DNA of 64,000 nucleotides from Pseudomonas reactans (GTDB taxonomy: Bacteria; Pseudomonadota; Gammaproteobacteria; Pseudomonadales; Pseudomonadaceae): positions 590,807 through 654,806 of the forward strand of contig NZ_JACAPG010000002.1 in the NCBI RefSeq assembly GCF_013385825.1. The letters run 5' to 3'. The translations under genes and the position numbers were made by a program. Every line of letters begins with the position of its first letter. Positions within the stretch are counted from its first letter, which is position 1. Below the pieces are notes generated by a model that saw only the letters and a list, made by a program, of their open reading frames with translations, was not told the origin of the DNA and did no database searches. Positions 33,601 through 41,927 of this stretch are shown here, piece after piece.

Positions 33601-35969
33601 TTGCCCACGGACAGGTCGAGGCTGCCTTGGCTGGCGACGGTGCCGCCAATCGTCCAGTCCAGGCCATTGCCGACCAGTGCACGGGTGCCGAGCAGCTTGC
33701 CGGTGGCGGTCTGGTTCAGGTTGTCGACATTGACGGTCAGGCGTCCGGCCTGGATCGCGGTGCTGTTGGTCCAGCGGGTTTTGTCGAGGGTCAGGTCGCC
33801 GTGGGTCACCAGGCTGCCGCCAACGTCGTCAAGGCTGATGCCGCTGAGATCGAGCACCCCAGTGCCCACGTGCAGTACCTTGCCGCCCGTGTTCTGGAAG
33901 GTGCCGGCGGCGAGGCTCAACTGGTCGTTGGCGGTTTCCAGGCTGCCGCTGTTGTTCAGCAAACCGCCGATGGCGTAGCGGGTTTTACCCGCCTGGCCCA
34001 ATGCACGCATCTGGCCACTGTTGGTCAGGCTGGCGGTGTCGACCTCCAGGGTCGTGGCGCTTTCGATCAAGCCACGGTTGGTCAGGGCGCCTTGCAGCTT
34101 CAGATCAATCTGATTGGCCGCGATCTCACCGCCGTTATCCACATTCAGGCCGCTGAGGCGAATGCGATCACGGGCCAACAGCGTGCCGCTGCCGTTGTTG
34201 AAGTCGGTGGCGTCGATCAGCGCATCGCCGGCTTTGGCAGCGATGCGCCCGCCGTTGTTTATGAGGGTGCCGGCGGTGATCGTCACACCGGCCTTTTCAC
34301 TGTGGATCAGCCCGTTGCCGCCGTTTTGCAGCAAGCCGGTGGTGGTAAGCGCCAGGCCATCGTTGGCGGCCAGCGTCCCGCTGCTCTGGTTATCGACACT
34401 GTTGGCGAACAGGGTCAACAGGCCCTGGCTGGCGAGCTTGCCGCCCTGGTTATCCACATGGACGGCGCGTTGAACCAGCAACGGGCCGACGCTCGCCAGC
34501 TTGCCGTTGCGGTTGATCAGGTCGCCAAGCAAATCCACGGTGATGGAGCTTGCGCCCGTGAGGTTGCCGGCGCTGTTGTCCAGGCGATTGCCGTAAAGCG
34601 CAAAGGCGCCGGTGCTGTCGATGATGCCGCCCTGGCTGTTGTCCAGCAGGCCGCTGACGTTGAGGGTTTGTGCGCCGTCGCTGAGCAGTTGGCCTTTGTT
34701 GCGGTTATCAACGCTGGCGGCGGTAACGTTCAGCGCCTGCTTGGCACTCATCGTGGCGCCCTGGTTATCCAGTGCTTGTGCGGCGGTGGCGGTGAGGGTG
34801 CGATTGGCGATCACCCGACCGGTGTTGGTGATGTTCTGGCTGTCGAGCGTGACGTCGCCACCGGCATTGCGCGTGTTATCGGCGTTGACGCCGGCTTCGA
34901 TGATGCCGCTGTTGGTCAACTGGCCGTTGCTGGCCAGGGTGATGCTGTCACGGGCGGCCAGGGTCTTGCGGTTTTTCAGCTCACCCTTGGTCTGCGCCTT
35001 GAGCGTGGTGCCGGCGTAGACCGGGCCCTTGGTCTCCAGGCTCGCCGCCTTGATATCCACTGCGCCGCTGGATGCGGCCTGAGCCATGCTCAAGTGGCCG
35101 TTGGCGTCCAGTTGGATGTCGCCGCCACTGGCTGCCAGCGTACCGTCGAGCTTCACGCCCACGCCGGCTTCGGTGCCCACCAGCTTGATGGCGCCCGCGT
35201 ACATGCCGCCGAGCGCCGACGAGTCGATTGCCAGTTCCGGTTTGGCGCTGCCGTCATCGGCGCGTACGGTGGTTTTCAGGCTTTGCGCATCGACATCATT
35301 GCGCCCGGCGATCACGGTGAGTTCGCGCGCATTGATCTGCGCGTTGATCTTGGCCGAACGGGTGATGATCTCGAAACGGTCGACGTTGCTGGCGTTCAGG
35401 CCCTTGCCGTCGATGGTCACCGCGCCGCCATCCACCTGGTAATGATCAAGGCGACCGACGTTATCGATCACAGGTTTGCCGGTGGTCAGCGTGACGTTGG
35501 GGGTGTTGATAAACCCGCAGCCGTTGCAACTGATGCCATAAGGATTGGCCACGATGACCTTGGCCGACTGCCCCGCCACTTCGGTATAGCCACGCAACTG
35601 GCTGGGGCTGCCGCCGTTGACTTCGTTGAGGATGACGTTCGCCGCGCCGCCCTTGAGGTTCGGGTTGCCGACGATGATGCCGCCCAGTTGTGTGTTTTGC
35701 AGCGGCCCGCTGGCGTTGTTGAGGATCACGCCATTGGGTCCGACGTTGTAGTCCTTGAACTGGTTATGCGACAAGCCGCTGCCATTGGGCGTGGCGATGT
35801 TCACCACCGGAACGCCGTTGCCGGCCTGGCCGAGCGTGGTGGCTGGGCCGCTGGCCACGATGCCGTCGGCATTGGCCAGCAACGGCTGCCAGAACAGCGC
35901 GTTGGCCAGGACCAGCGCAAGTCCACGTTGAGTCAGGCTTTTCAGGGCGGCAGCAGGGCGAACATCCAT
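27639..35969 (-). CDS. cdiA: CdiA contact-dependent inhibition effector with HNH nuclease tip
   Basis: A single intact frame of 2776 residues. Residues 1-34 are a signal region; the TPS secretion domain follows, with NPNL (102-105), NPYGI (142-146) and CNGC (148-151). A very long stretch of haemagglutinin repeats (about 280-2050) forms the filament. The VENN motif (2439-2442) marks the pre-toxin boundary. The variable tip of about 334 residues ends in an HNH nuclease with CVYC (2714-2717), VDH (His2728), Asn2742 and CPHC (2747-2750). CdiB exports it, it reaches a neighbouring cell, and the tip is released inside to cut nucleic acid. ATG 35969 is preferred over a TTG five codons upstream. Confidence 0.93.
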   Translation of the reverse strand: MDVRPAAALKSLTQRGLALVLANALFWQPLLANADGIVASGPATTLGQAGNGVPVVNIATPNGSGLSHNQFKDYNVGPNGVILNNASGPLQNTQLGGIIVGNPNLKGGAANVILNEVNGGSPSQLRGYTEVAGQSAKVIVANPYGISCNGCGFINTPNVTLTTGKPVIDNVGRLDHYQVDGGAVTIDGKGLNASNVDRFEIITRSAKINAQINARELTVIAGRNDVDAQSLKTTVRADDGSAKPELAIDSSALGGMYAGAIKLVGTEAGVGVKLDGTLAASGGDIQLDANGHLSMAQAASSGAVDIKAASLETKGPVYAGTTLKAQTKGELKNRKTLAARDSITLASNGQLTNSGIIEAGVNADNTRNAGGDVTLDSQNITNTGRVIANRTLTATAAQALDNQGATMSAKQALNVTAASVDNRNKGQLLSDGAQTLNVSGLLDNSQGGIIDSTGAFALYGNRLDNSAGNLTGASSITVDLLGDLINRNGKLASVGPLLVQRAVHVDNQGGKLASQGLLTLFANSVDNQSSGTLAANDGLALTTTGLLQNGGNGLIHSEKAGVTITAGTLINNGGRIAAKAGDALIDATDFNNGSGTLLARDRIRLSGLNVDNGGEIAANQIDLKLQGALTNRGLIESATTLEVDTASLTNSGQMRALGQAGKTRYAIGGLLNNSGSLETANDQLSLAAGTFQNTGGKVLHVGTGVLDLSGISLDDVGGSLVTHGDLTLDKTRWTNSTAIQAGRLTVNVDNLNQTATGKLLGTRALVGNGLDWTIGGTVASQGSLDLSVGNLLNDHGLIFSGGDMNLRVDRLKNLAANIYAMGNLRVDRDGQGGLASSIINSSGTIESERNLALAASTIDNIRTVLTTESGIYSASITPVACIDGVTGGDCEGGKQNRPFQITQRDHFIVTNATAGASITSGANMQLTGGTLLNSSSSIATGDDMTVRVDQLTNVGLVTHDTQYDRVFSSERERKPAGWYREAAAFTARYSAGKNMDGVEAAMAAFIGKMESEKTALRKTTQLMVPDQSYAAVIQAGGAVAVSAQEGIDNRVVKRGYTYVGSGANTNAPGFSTEVSLNPQLPPDVAQQQVNPLGLPGFNLPTGENGLFHLNDGKGVNGLPTSQFAANPHKYLIETNPLLTDMRQFLSSDYMLTKLGYDPDTAQRRLGDGFYEQRLIQQAVLARTGQRFIDGQTSDADLFKHLMDNAIGSKSGLNLSVGVSLTAEQVAALTHDIVWLENATVAGQQVLVPVLYLAQAGNRLAPNGALISGSDVNLITGKNLNNAGTLRATGSLLANVGGNLTNSGLMEAGGRLDLLSGNNLSNRAGGVISAGNVNLAAGADLLNERSVTTHESASSYRTERSDFVDSAARIESAKDLTLQAGGNFNSVGGVLKSGVDTTVKAVGDVNITASKTLDSGAIGNRSSFTTIAQQGSVVDAGRDLHVIGGRDISAVASQVEAKRDVNLIAIRDLSAFAAANEQHSTGNTKKVKSIEDHVQQVSSVIKAGGDATLSAGQNLQLVASQVNAGNEAYLVSGKNLDLKAAANQDYSFYSKTKKTAQGKKFRLDETDAVNNVGSLVSAGKNSTVVAGENLLLAGSAVTAEKGATQLVAGQDVNILAVSNADSARHERKESKSSWGGLKSSKVQDKVDEKRTTALGSMVSGETVTVAAKRDATVTGSNLVSTGDLAVQAGRDLTIDAAQNTFARTDMHKEKNRDLTGVLTGNKLGLDDMTGNQKLYINSSKHNGTANEMTLTSSTIGSSAGNVSLTAGRELKVVASDLVSTKNMELSGANVTVTSGVETASQTSKDSSKSLAVGRVIAGTVVDTANSIRDAAEAARSSDDPRLKAVKIAQAALSMYNLNNQAGDLAKQSTGFKDKTGGSAGNGSFIKIGTELANTRTKNSSEYTAQTAHQSNLNAGGKLSIIAAGDAPGTVGDLTITGSTLKADSTLLSAKNNILMQSAQNTTDRKNDGSRNRTAIGASFNIGEQNGFTIDLGAQTAKNLGSGGSVTQVNTTLDTGSLVLRSGQDTSLIGAQVRADRIDANIGGNLNILSRQDTETSKSKQNSAGFGASICIPPICYGSPVTASANLAASKMNSDYQAVTDQSGFFAGKGGYTIDVAKNTTLKGAVIASEAAADSNLLLTDRLLVSDIKNKSEIKSQSAGVSVSGSYSSGASTLTPGALYGMSLNDSDHSYTRSAVSEGTIVVRNPEGAGDLVGLNRDTANANQRLDKPDEKAMQERMDLIKSSMELTKGIGDAIAAARIKAANDPNSDVSKATRQKLIEDGISNPTPEQVSQRAQQDYGVGSSFQKASQAVTAVVQAAMGGSVGGALAGAAAPYLAQEIKLKTEGDPYANLMAHAVLGAVLARAGGNSALAGAAGAVAAEKTAQLIKESLYGGVSNENLSEAQKQTISSLSTLAAGLSGSLVGKDALNAVAAAQVGKNAVENNLLANKYGVKKLDKASLELYEKLKEADIGSIDDLQKRYKGCAGDGACERDIRNEYRNQENEAGKKLLGLYQIGKLTRDEYNVFVADYSIAMLEGVKEGQRNGEGAGFLDIYSLSGADWAPAGVIGNPYVDAIRASEKIAEWKRQGLSDEKIVTRAQLDGLIGSNLAPVDVPGVINLVDNGASREEVLKFAAAIALGKALGGTKGTGTGKTPYTSTVSPDAEAGMPYAHPVKESGAKDAVPQIKAGAAGGETAGKAFPQAVKDAAKAENPRSTCVYCRIDGTGTQVDHAIPKARGGDATLENAQMACPHCNASKGARDFPVNPPPGYRGEWPPSHW

Positions 35970-35999
35970 ATTCTTAAATCTCAAGGCAGCGGCGTTGAA

Positions 36000-37724
36000 T
36001 TACAGGAAGAAATCCAGGCGGAAATAGATCGGCGCTTCGCGCTCGGTCACCACGCCTGGTCGCTCCAGGGAATGGGCAAAGGTCACGCTGGTGCTGACGT
36101 ATTTGCCGCGGGCGAACAGCTCGACGGAATTGCTCGATACCCGCCCGTGCTCGTCATCGTTGTAGCGATCGTTGCGAATCACGCCCTGGTCATAACCGAC
36201 ACTGGCGCCGTATTCGGCGAAGGCCGGGCGCATCCAGTCCAGGGTGACCGGTCGCGCCCAGCGCACTTCGTTGCGCCAGTAGCCACCGCTGTCGCCGTTC
36301 AGTTGCTGGTCCTTGAAACCGCGTACCGAGTAGGAACCACCCAGGCTCATGCGTTGCGGTGAATACAGGACGTCTTCACTGCGTTGCCCAGTGGCAAGGC
36401 TGGAAAAACTCAACGACTCACCCCACAACGTAAAGGGTTGCAGGTAGCTCATCGTGGCGGTGTATTTGCGATAGCGCGGCGTCGCCGTGAGGTTGCCCTG
36501 GGCGTCTCGCTCTTGCCGATTGCTTTGCGCGTCAAACGCGCCGATACCGTTTTGCATGCCCACATCCAGGTTGACGAAGGCGCTGCCGATTCGCCGCCCG
36601 TGGGTGAGGCCGACCTGGAACTCGCTGAGGCGGTTGCTGCTGGTCGGCAGGCGTGCGTCGAGCACGTAGTTGTTGGTGCGCAGGTGCGTCAGGCCGACGT
36701 TGACCGAGGTCTTGCTCACATCGTCGCGATGGATCACGCGTTCGGCGCGCAGTTGGTGGTTCTGGCTGTCGCCGTTTTGCTTGAATTTGAAGTCATCGAC
36801 CCTGCCGAAGGTGCGGTATTCACTCTCGCTGTAGCTGTAGCTGAAGTTCCACCAGCCCCACGGCAGGTTGTAATAGAACATGCTGCTTTTTGAGGTTTTC
36901 TGGTGGTCGCTGATGGCGTCGTGTCCACCGCGCAGAATCAGTTGATCGGCCAGTCCCAGTGGGCTGTCCCATTCCAGGCCCGCGCCCCATTGCTGTTCGC
37001 CGGTACTTTTCTGACCATCGTTGTTACGCGACAGGCTGGCGCGCCAGGGCTTTTGCGGCACGTTCTTGACCACGACCTCACTGCCGCCGATCTGGCTGCC
37101 AGGGGTCAATTCCATCTGTGCCTGTTTGGAGGGCAAGCGGCTGAGTTGGTCCACCAATTGTTCGACTTCGCGCAGGTTGAGTGCTTCCCCCACTTTGCCG
37201 GGAAACGCCATGGCCAGTTCGCGGTCGGTCACGCTGCTGCCCTCGGCGCCCTTCAAGGCTTCGAGCTTGCCTTCGACCACGAGTACTTGCAGATGACCGC
37301 TGGAAAGATCCTGTTGCGGCAGGTACGCGCGGCTGGTGACACGGCCCTTGGCGATGTAATAGTCGGTGATGACCTTGAGCAATTCATTGAGCTGCGCCAC
37401 GCCCAGGCACTGGCCGATGTAGGGTTTGAGCAGGCGTGCGCGATCGGCTGCGGACAGGCTGTCGGCGCCCTTGAGTTCGATGTCCTGGATGGGAAAGCAA
37501 CGGGTATCGGCCGGCAGCGCCGGCGCTTGGGGCTGGGTGTCTTTGCCGGGCAGGTCCTGGAGTTCTTCCAGGCGCCGGCGCTGCTCTTCGAGGAGGCGGT
37601 TCTGGCGGTCGCGGATCAGGTCCTGGTCTCCAGGCGTAGGGGCGGCCGTGGCGCTGTTCAGACTCAAATAAGCGAGCAGGAAAGTGCACAGCAGATACCG
37701 AGTCCGTGGCAATAACAAAGACAT
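36000..37724 (-). CDS. cdiB: CdiB/ShlB-type two-partner secretion transporter
   Basis: The protein has 574 residues: signal peptide (about 1-28), a Gln/Arg-rich coiled linker (RDRQNRLLEEQRRRLEEL), a POTRA_2 domain starting CFPIQDIELKGADSLSAADR, and a 16-stranded barrel with the conserved VRGF motif in SYSVRGFKDQQ. It exports CdiA across the outer membrane by recognising its TPS domain. It is directly upstream of cdiA with a 30-nt gap, giving the order cdiB-cdiA-cdiI. ATG 37724 with GGAT upstream is preferred over a start 13 codons earlier, because the signal peptide then begins at residue 1. Confidence 0.92.
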   Translation of the reverse strand: MSLLLPRTRYLLCTFLLAYLSLNSATAAPTPGDQDLIRDRQNRLLEEQRRRLEELQDLPGKDTQPQAPALPADTRCFPIQDIELKGADSLSAADRARLLKPYIGQCLGVAQLNELLKVITDYYIAKGRVTSRAYLPQQDLSSGHLQVLVVEGKLEALKGAEGSSVTDRELAMAFPGKVGEALNLREVEQLVDQLSRLPSKQAQMELTPGSQIGGSEVVVKNVPQKPWRASLSRNNDGQKSTGEQQWGAGLEWDSPLGLADQLILRGGHDAISDHQKTSKSSMFYYNLPWGWWNFSYSYSESEYRTFGRVDDFKFKQNGDSQNHQLRAERVIHRDDVSKTSVNVGLTHLRTNNYVLDARLPTSSNRLSEFQVGLTHGRRIGSAFVNLDVGMQNGIGAFDAQSNRQERDAQGNLTATPRYRKYTATMSYLQPFTLWGESLSFSSLATGQRSEDVLYSPQRMSLGGSYSVRGFKDQQLNGDSGGYWRNEVRWARPVTLDWMRPAFAEYGASVGYDQGVIRNDRYNDDEHGRVSSNSVELFARGKYVSTSVTFAHSLERPGVVTEREAPIYFRLDFFL

Positions 37725-38089
37725 GTTCGATCCATCGAAAATCAAGGGCCGGCAAACTAACACCGAACTTCCGACAACTCAAAAATAAGAGTTAGTTGGA
37801 CATTCGTACTAGTTACTCATGCAAGCAATTGATTAATAACAACTAAAAATAATCAAAGAGATATCACGCCTGTCACCGGAAATATTATTCCGACCAGCGG
37901 CAGCACTCTTGATCGCGATTCGTCGGACAACGTTTAAATAGCCATTAGTTGGCCATCAAGTTATTGCCGAGATAGGTTAGTACAGGGAAAAGCAGAAAAG
38001 TTCGCGGAAGTTTTGTGAATTGGATCCCATTTGTCGGGATTAAACCGGATCGCTCCCACATTGCATGGGAACGATCTTCCAACACTGTT
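37725..38089. promoter_or_regulatory. AT-rich upstream region of cdiB
   Basis: About 365 nt with no gene, much richer in A+T than the flanks. It contains the dyad AACTC-N8-GAGTT (37776-37793), 52 nt upstream of the cdiB ATG, and many A/T runs up to about 37990. No clear -35/-10 pair could be fixed. Such DNA is a typical target of the silencers MvaT/MvaU, which would fit tight control of CDI; this is inference. Confidence 0.45.
38048..38076 (-). terminator. Hairpin after pgaD
   Basis: GATCG-C-TCCCA (38048) pairs with TGGGA-A-CGATC (to 38076), with one mismatch and a 7-nt loop. It starts 14 nt beyond the pgaD stop. No U run follows, so it may be a repeat-type hairpin rather than a strong terminator. 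Confidence 0.45.
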
Positions 38090-38572
38090 TCAGCTGGCGT
38101 CTTTGTTCTGGTCTTTGCCAGGCACCAAGGTCAGCCCGGGTTTTTCCACATCGCGGGAAACATGGGATTTGACCTGCGCCACACCGCCTTCCTCATCGTT
38201 GTGGATCACCAGTACCCCAGGCCGACGCAGTTGCTCCAGGTCACCTTCGCCCAGGCTGAAGCTCTCGCTCAGATTCTTGTCGGTGAGCGCCTTGGCCTCG
38301 GCGCGACGCTGGGCAAACTTGCGCCCTTTGCGTTGCTGGTAGCGCGCCCAGGTGACCAGGATCACAGCGTTGAACAATGCAATCCACAGGTACACCTGCA
38401 AGGTATTGAGCGCGGCAAAGATCGGCGCTTCGATACGCGGTCCACCGTGGGTCTCCAGCATCGAATTGATCCCCCGTGCCAGCAGCCAGATCAACCCGGC
38501 CCAGGCCATCAGGGTCAGCAGCACATCGATGATCCACATCACCATCCGTTGGCGGGTTCTGACCAGTTTCAT
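38090..38572 (-). CDS. pgaD: PgaD, partner of the PGA synthase
   Basis: The protein has 160 residues. Two membrane helices (about 10-33 and 58-80) are followed by a charged cytoplasmic tail with RRPGVLVIHNDEEG. E. coli PgaD has the same two-helix layout; it binds PgaC and together they sense c-di-GMP. The tail here is somewhat longer. ATG 38572 lies just after the pgaC stop (TGA 38575-38577), and its ribosome binding site GAGGAGG is inside the last pgaC codons, so expression is coupled. Confidence 0.88.
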   Translation of the reverse strand: MKLVRTRQRMVMWIIDVLLTLMAWAGLIWLLARGINSMLETHGGPRIEAPIFAALNTLQVYLWIALFNAVILVTWARYQQRKGRKFAQRRAEAKALTDKNLSESFSLGEGDLEQLRRPGVLVIHNDEEGGVAQVKSHVSRDVEKPGLTLVPGKDQNKDAS

Positions 38573-38574
38573 GG

Positions 38575-39915
38575 TCACGCCTCCTCTTCAGTAGGTTTGA
38601 TGCCGCGATCCGGGCTGACCCAGCGCGCGCGCTTCTGGTGCTGGTTGAACAGCACCTTGGGAAAACTGACCAGGGTGGTGAACAGGCTGACTAGCCAGAA
38701 CACCATCGGATACCACACCGTCCAGAACAGGGTCTTCCACAGATCTTTCTCGTAGCGGCGGTCGATCATGATGCTCACGGCGAACTGCACCAGGCACACC
38801 ATGGCCAGCACCAGGCCGGTAAACGCTGGCGGAACCAGGGAGTCCACCGTGATCGCCGGAGGCAACACCATGAACTTGCCGAGCACGTAGAAGATCACCG
38901 ACAGCAGGAAAGTAAACGCCCAGCCGGTGGACAGGCAGTATTCGAACAACAGCGGCCACAGGTAGCGATGACGCCATTGCCAGATACCACGGATATTCTT
39001 GAACAGCACTTCCGCCCCACCCTGGGCCCAGCGCAGGCGCTGTTTCCACAGGCCGCCGACGGTTTCAGGCATCAGGATCCAGCACAGGGCACGGGGCTCG
39101 TAGAAGATGCTCCAGTGATCGAGCTGCAGCTTCCAACTGACATCGATGTCCTCGGTGATCATGTCGGTGCTCCAGTAGTCGATGCGGTCCAGCGCCTTTT
39201 TACGGAACGCGACCACCACACCCGATACCGTGAAGATCCGGCCAAACACTCGCTGCGTGCGCTTGATCAAGCCGATGATCGAAGAGAACTCACCGACCTG
39301 CACGCGGCCGATCAAGGTCGAGCGCGTACGGATGCGCGGGTTGCCGGTCACCGCTCCCAGGCGCGGGTTATCCAGCATCGGCGCCACCATGTAGGCCGCC
39401 GCGTTTTTATCCAGCAACGCGTCGCCGTCGATGCACACCAGGAATTCACTGCGCGCCGCCACGGCGCCCATCCGCAAGGCCACTGCCTTGCCTTGGTTCT
39501 GCGCCAAGTGCAGCACGCGCAGACGCGGGTTCTCCAGCGCCAGGGCGTCGAGTACCTCGGCGGTGTTGTCCTTGGAGCCGTCGTTTACCGCGATCACTTC
39601 GATGTTCGGGTAGAGCTGACCCAGTGCCGCATGGATGGTGTCGGCGGCATTATCCCCTTCGTTGTAGCAAGGGATGATGATCGAGATCAGCGGGTTACCG
39701 GCCAGCTCGGGGGCCGGCGTATCCTCTTTCCAGGGCCAATGGCGCTCCCAGTGCAGCCAGAAATACAGCCCGCCCGCGATCCACAGCGCCGACATGAACA
39801 GCGGATAGAAAAACACAAAGTCCATCAGGAACTGCCCGGTGACCAGGAAGATCAGGCCCAGGGGCACACCCAATACCAATGCCAGCACGAATAAAGCCAG
39901 GATTCTATCGAACAT
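38575..39915 (-). CDS. pgaC: PgaC, poly-beta-1,6-N-acetylglucosamine synthase
   Basis: The protein has 446 residues: membrane spans at the N terminus (about 5-55) and three or more after residue 310. The GT2 domain holds Asp112 (NDGS), DGD (163-165), TED (254-256) and QRLRW (292-296), all needed for processive synthesis from UDP-GlcNAc. The N terminus [13 protein letters not shown] aligns with E. coli PgaC, which supports start 39915; an ATG five codons earlier overlaps pgaB. It polymerises PGA across the inner membrane, and its activity is expected to depend on PgaD and c-di-GMP. Confidence 0.95.
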   Translation of the reverse strand: MFDRILALFVLALVLGVPLGLIFLVTGQFLMDFVFFYPLFMSALWIAGGLYFWLHWERHWPWKEDTPAPELAGNPLISIIIPCYNEGDNAADTIHAALGQLYPNIEVIAVNDGSKDNTAEVLDALALENPRLRVLHLAQNQGKAVALRMGAVAARSEFLVCIDGDALLDKNAAAYMVAPMLDNPRLGAVTGNPRIRTRSTLIGRVQVGEFSSIIGLIKRTQRVFGRIFTVSGVVVAFRKKALDRIDYWSTDMITEDIDVSWKLQLDHWSIFYEPRALCWILMPETVGGLWKQRLRWAQGGAEVLFKNIRGIWQWRHRYLWPLLFEYCLSTGWAFTFLLSVIFYVLGKFMVLPPAITVDSLVPPAFTGLVLAMVCLVQFAVSIMIDRRYEKDLWKTLFWTVWYPMVFWLVSLFTTLVSFPKVLFNQHQKRARWVSPDRGIKPTEEEA

Positions 39916-39917
39916 GG

Positions 39918-41915
39918 TCAAGGGTTCCATTGGTTGGAAAGGGCCGGACGCACTGTCTTCAGGTCCGGGGAGTTTTCCAGGAAGTTGTCCGGGTAGTAGC
40001 CAAAACTCGTGACACCCTGGCGCTTGAGTACACCCATCCATTCAGCCATCTGCGCGCTGTCGATATCCGGCGCGGCCTGGGTGCGCCAGTCTTTGGCTTG
40101 CAGTTCGAACACCGTGCGTTCCATGGCGCCGGGACGCGCCTTGACCGTGGCGACCAGCTTCTCCAGCCAGGCGTTGGAGTTGCTGTACTCCTGGCCTTCC
40201 ATCAGCGGCATGGCCATGGGCGCGGTCCAGTCGTAGGTCTGCAGGAAATCATCCAGGTTCTGCGCAAACCAGGCTTCGCTGCCGGGGTTGAGCATCGGCT
40301 CGGCGAAGATATTGCGCGCGGTCAGTATTTGCGGCCCACCGATGGCGCGGACCTTGGCAGTCAGCTCCTTGGTGAAGTCGATCAGGTAGCGGCTCTTGAA
40401 GCGGGTCCAGCGCTGCATCACGGCCGGGTCGGCACGCAGTGCCTCAATGGTGTTCGGCAGGCCGGCGGCGGCATAGGCCTTGAGCGCGGCGGGGCTGGCA
40501 TCTTCGAAATCGTTGAACACCGCATCGTCGTGGTACAGCACACCGTCGATGGCGTTGTTGCGCGCCAGGTCCTCGTAGATCTCACCGATGATCTTGCGCA
40601 CCTGCGGGTCGAACGGCGACAGGCGTTTATATTGGTCCGGGTCGAGGCCGACCTTGCCGGTTTCCGGGTCCCAGCGCGTTACGCGTGGCAGCTTGGGGTC
40701 GAGGGCAAAACTGAGCACCGGCATCCAGGCGTACACCGCAGCATGGGCACGGGTGTGCAACTGCCAGGAGACGCGGTTGAACAGGTCGGCGCGTACCGGC
40801 AAGTGGCGGTTGGGGAAGTACACCGAATGCACCAGGCCATCACCCTTGGGATCGGCGAAGGCTTGCAGGAACACCGTCCCGGCGCCCATATCCACCACGC
40901 GCTGTACCAACTGGTCGAGATTGCGTGCCTGTTGAGCCGGGTCCGGGTCGTAGACGTTATCCAGGTCCACATGCAACACGCGCATCGGCGCCTTGGTTTG
41001 TACCGCGACCATGCTGTTGGCGAAATGCTCGCCATCCGGGTCGGAGGCGACCAGGAAGCGCGGGCTGTTCATCAAGTCGCTGGAGCTGTCGAGGCCATCT
41101 TCCAGGGTCAGGGCCATCTGGTAGCCCTGCTCGCCAATGATCGCCAGCGAGGTGCCTTTGGCGGCACCGTAAGGCCATACCCACACCCGTGGTTTCTTGC
41201 CGGTGACGCTTTGGATCTTGTTGGAGATCGCCACCACATCGGCACGCATCCGCGCATCGAATTGCGCCTGGCTTTCATAGCGCCCGGTGGCCGGATCAAA
41301 ACGCAGCGAGGTCGCCGCCGGCTCCAGGTTGCCCTGGGGGTTGGCCAGGATGCCTTTGTGGTTGTTGTCGGTGTGCGCAGCGATTTCCACCAGGCCCGAT
41401 TGAGATACTTCGCGGATCTGCTGCCAGGTCAGGAACTCGCCACGCGGCCGTGGCTGGCCGGCGAAGTCCACCGGCTGGTTCATCGGCGTGTCGATCCAAT
41501 AGCCCACCGGCGCCAGCAAGGCCGGCCAGCGATAGGCACGCAGGATCGGCATCACGCGGGTGTAGAAGCTCGAATAGCCATCGTCGAAACTGAGCATGAT
41601 CGCTTTGGGCGGCAACTCAGGCCCACCGTTGCGCGCCGCCAGGATCTGGTCGACGCTGACCGCCTTGTAGCCGTTCTCGCGCAGCCAGGCCAACTGTTCG
41701 ATCAAACGCTCGGTGCGCACCGCCACCACCGCCTGATCGGGGTCGCGATCCTCGACGTCGTGGTAGGCAATGCCCAGGAAATGGTTTTTCGGCCACGGCG
41801 CTTCGTTGGCCGGTGTCGGCCGCTCGGCGGGTGGAGTGAAAGGCGCGGGTTGCTGGGCACAGGCACTGGCCAGCATTACGCCCAGAATCAACAAGCAACG
41901 GCTGAGGACGGTCAT
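39918..41915 (-). CDS. pgaB: PgaB, PGA N-deacetylase and hydrolase lipoprotein
   Basis: The protein has 665 residues with lipobox ASAC (Cys19). The N-terminal polysaccharide-deacetylase domain (about 45-290) has the metal and catalytic residues SFDDGY (Asp111, Asp112) and H181-TDNN-H186. The C-terminal domain (about 315-660) is the glycoside-hydrolase-like part that binds and cuts partly deacetylated PGA ([17 protein letters not shown]). It removes acetyl groups in the periplasm so the polymer can leave through PgaA. It is 12 nt after pgaA and 2 nt before pgaC. Confidence 0.95.
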   Translation of the reverse strand: MTVLSRCLLILGVMLASACAQQPAPFTPPAERPTPANEAPWPKNHFLGIAYHDVEDRDPDQAVVAVRTERLIEQLAWLRENGYKAVSVDQILAARNGGPELPPKAIMLSFDDGYSSFYTRVMPILRAYRWPALLAPVGYWIDTPMNQPVDFAGQPRPRGEFLTWQQIREVSQSGLVEIAAHTDNNHKGILANPQGNLEPAATSLRFDPATGRYESQAQFDARMRADVVAISNKIQSVTGKKPRVWVWPYGAAKGTSLAIIGEQGYQMALTLEDGLDSSSDLMNSPRFLVASDPDGEHFANSMVAVQTKAPMRVLHVDLDNVYDPDPAQQARNLDQLVQRVVDMGAGTVFLQAFADPKGDGLVHSVYFPNRHLPVRADLFNRVSWQLHTRAHAAVYAWMPVLSFALDPKLPRVTRWDPETGKVGLDPDQYKRLSPFDPQVRKIIGEIYEDLARNNAIDGVLYHDDAVFNDFEDASPAALKAYAAAGLPNTIEALRADPAVMQRWTRFKSRYLIDFTKELTAKVRAIGGPQILTARNIFAEPMLNPGSEAWFAQNLDDFLQTYDWTAPMAMPLMEGQEYSNSNAWLEKLVATVKARPGAMERTVFELQAKDWRTQAAPDIDSAQMAEWMGVLKRQGVTSFGYYPDNFLENSPDLKTVRPALSNQWNP

Positions 41916-41927
41916 GGTCAGGCTCTT

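Noticed and set aside
28764..36362. Two open frames of 1025 and 925 codons on the plus strand opposite cdiA
   Set aside because: They mirror the cdiA repeats, lack ribosome binding sites and resemble no protein; they are shadows of cdiA.
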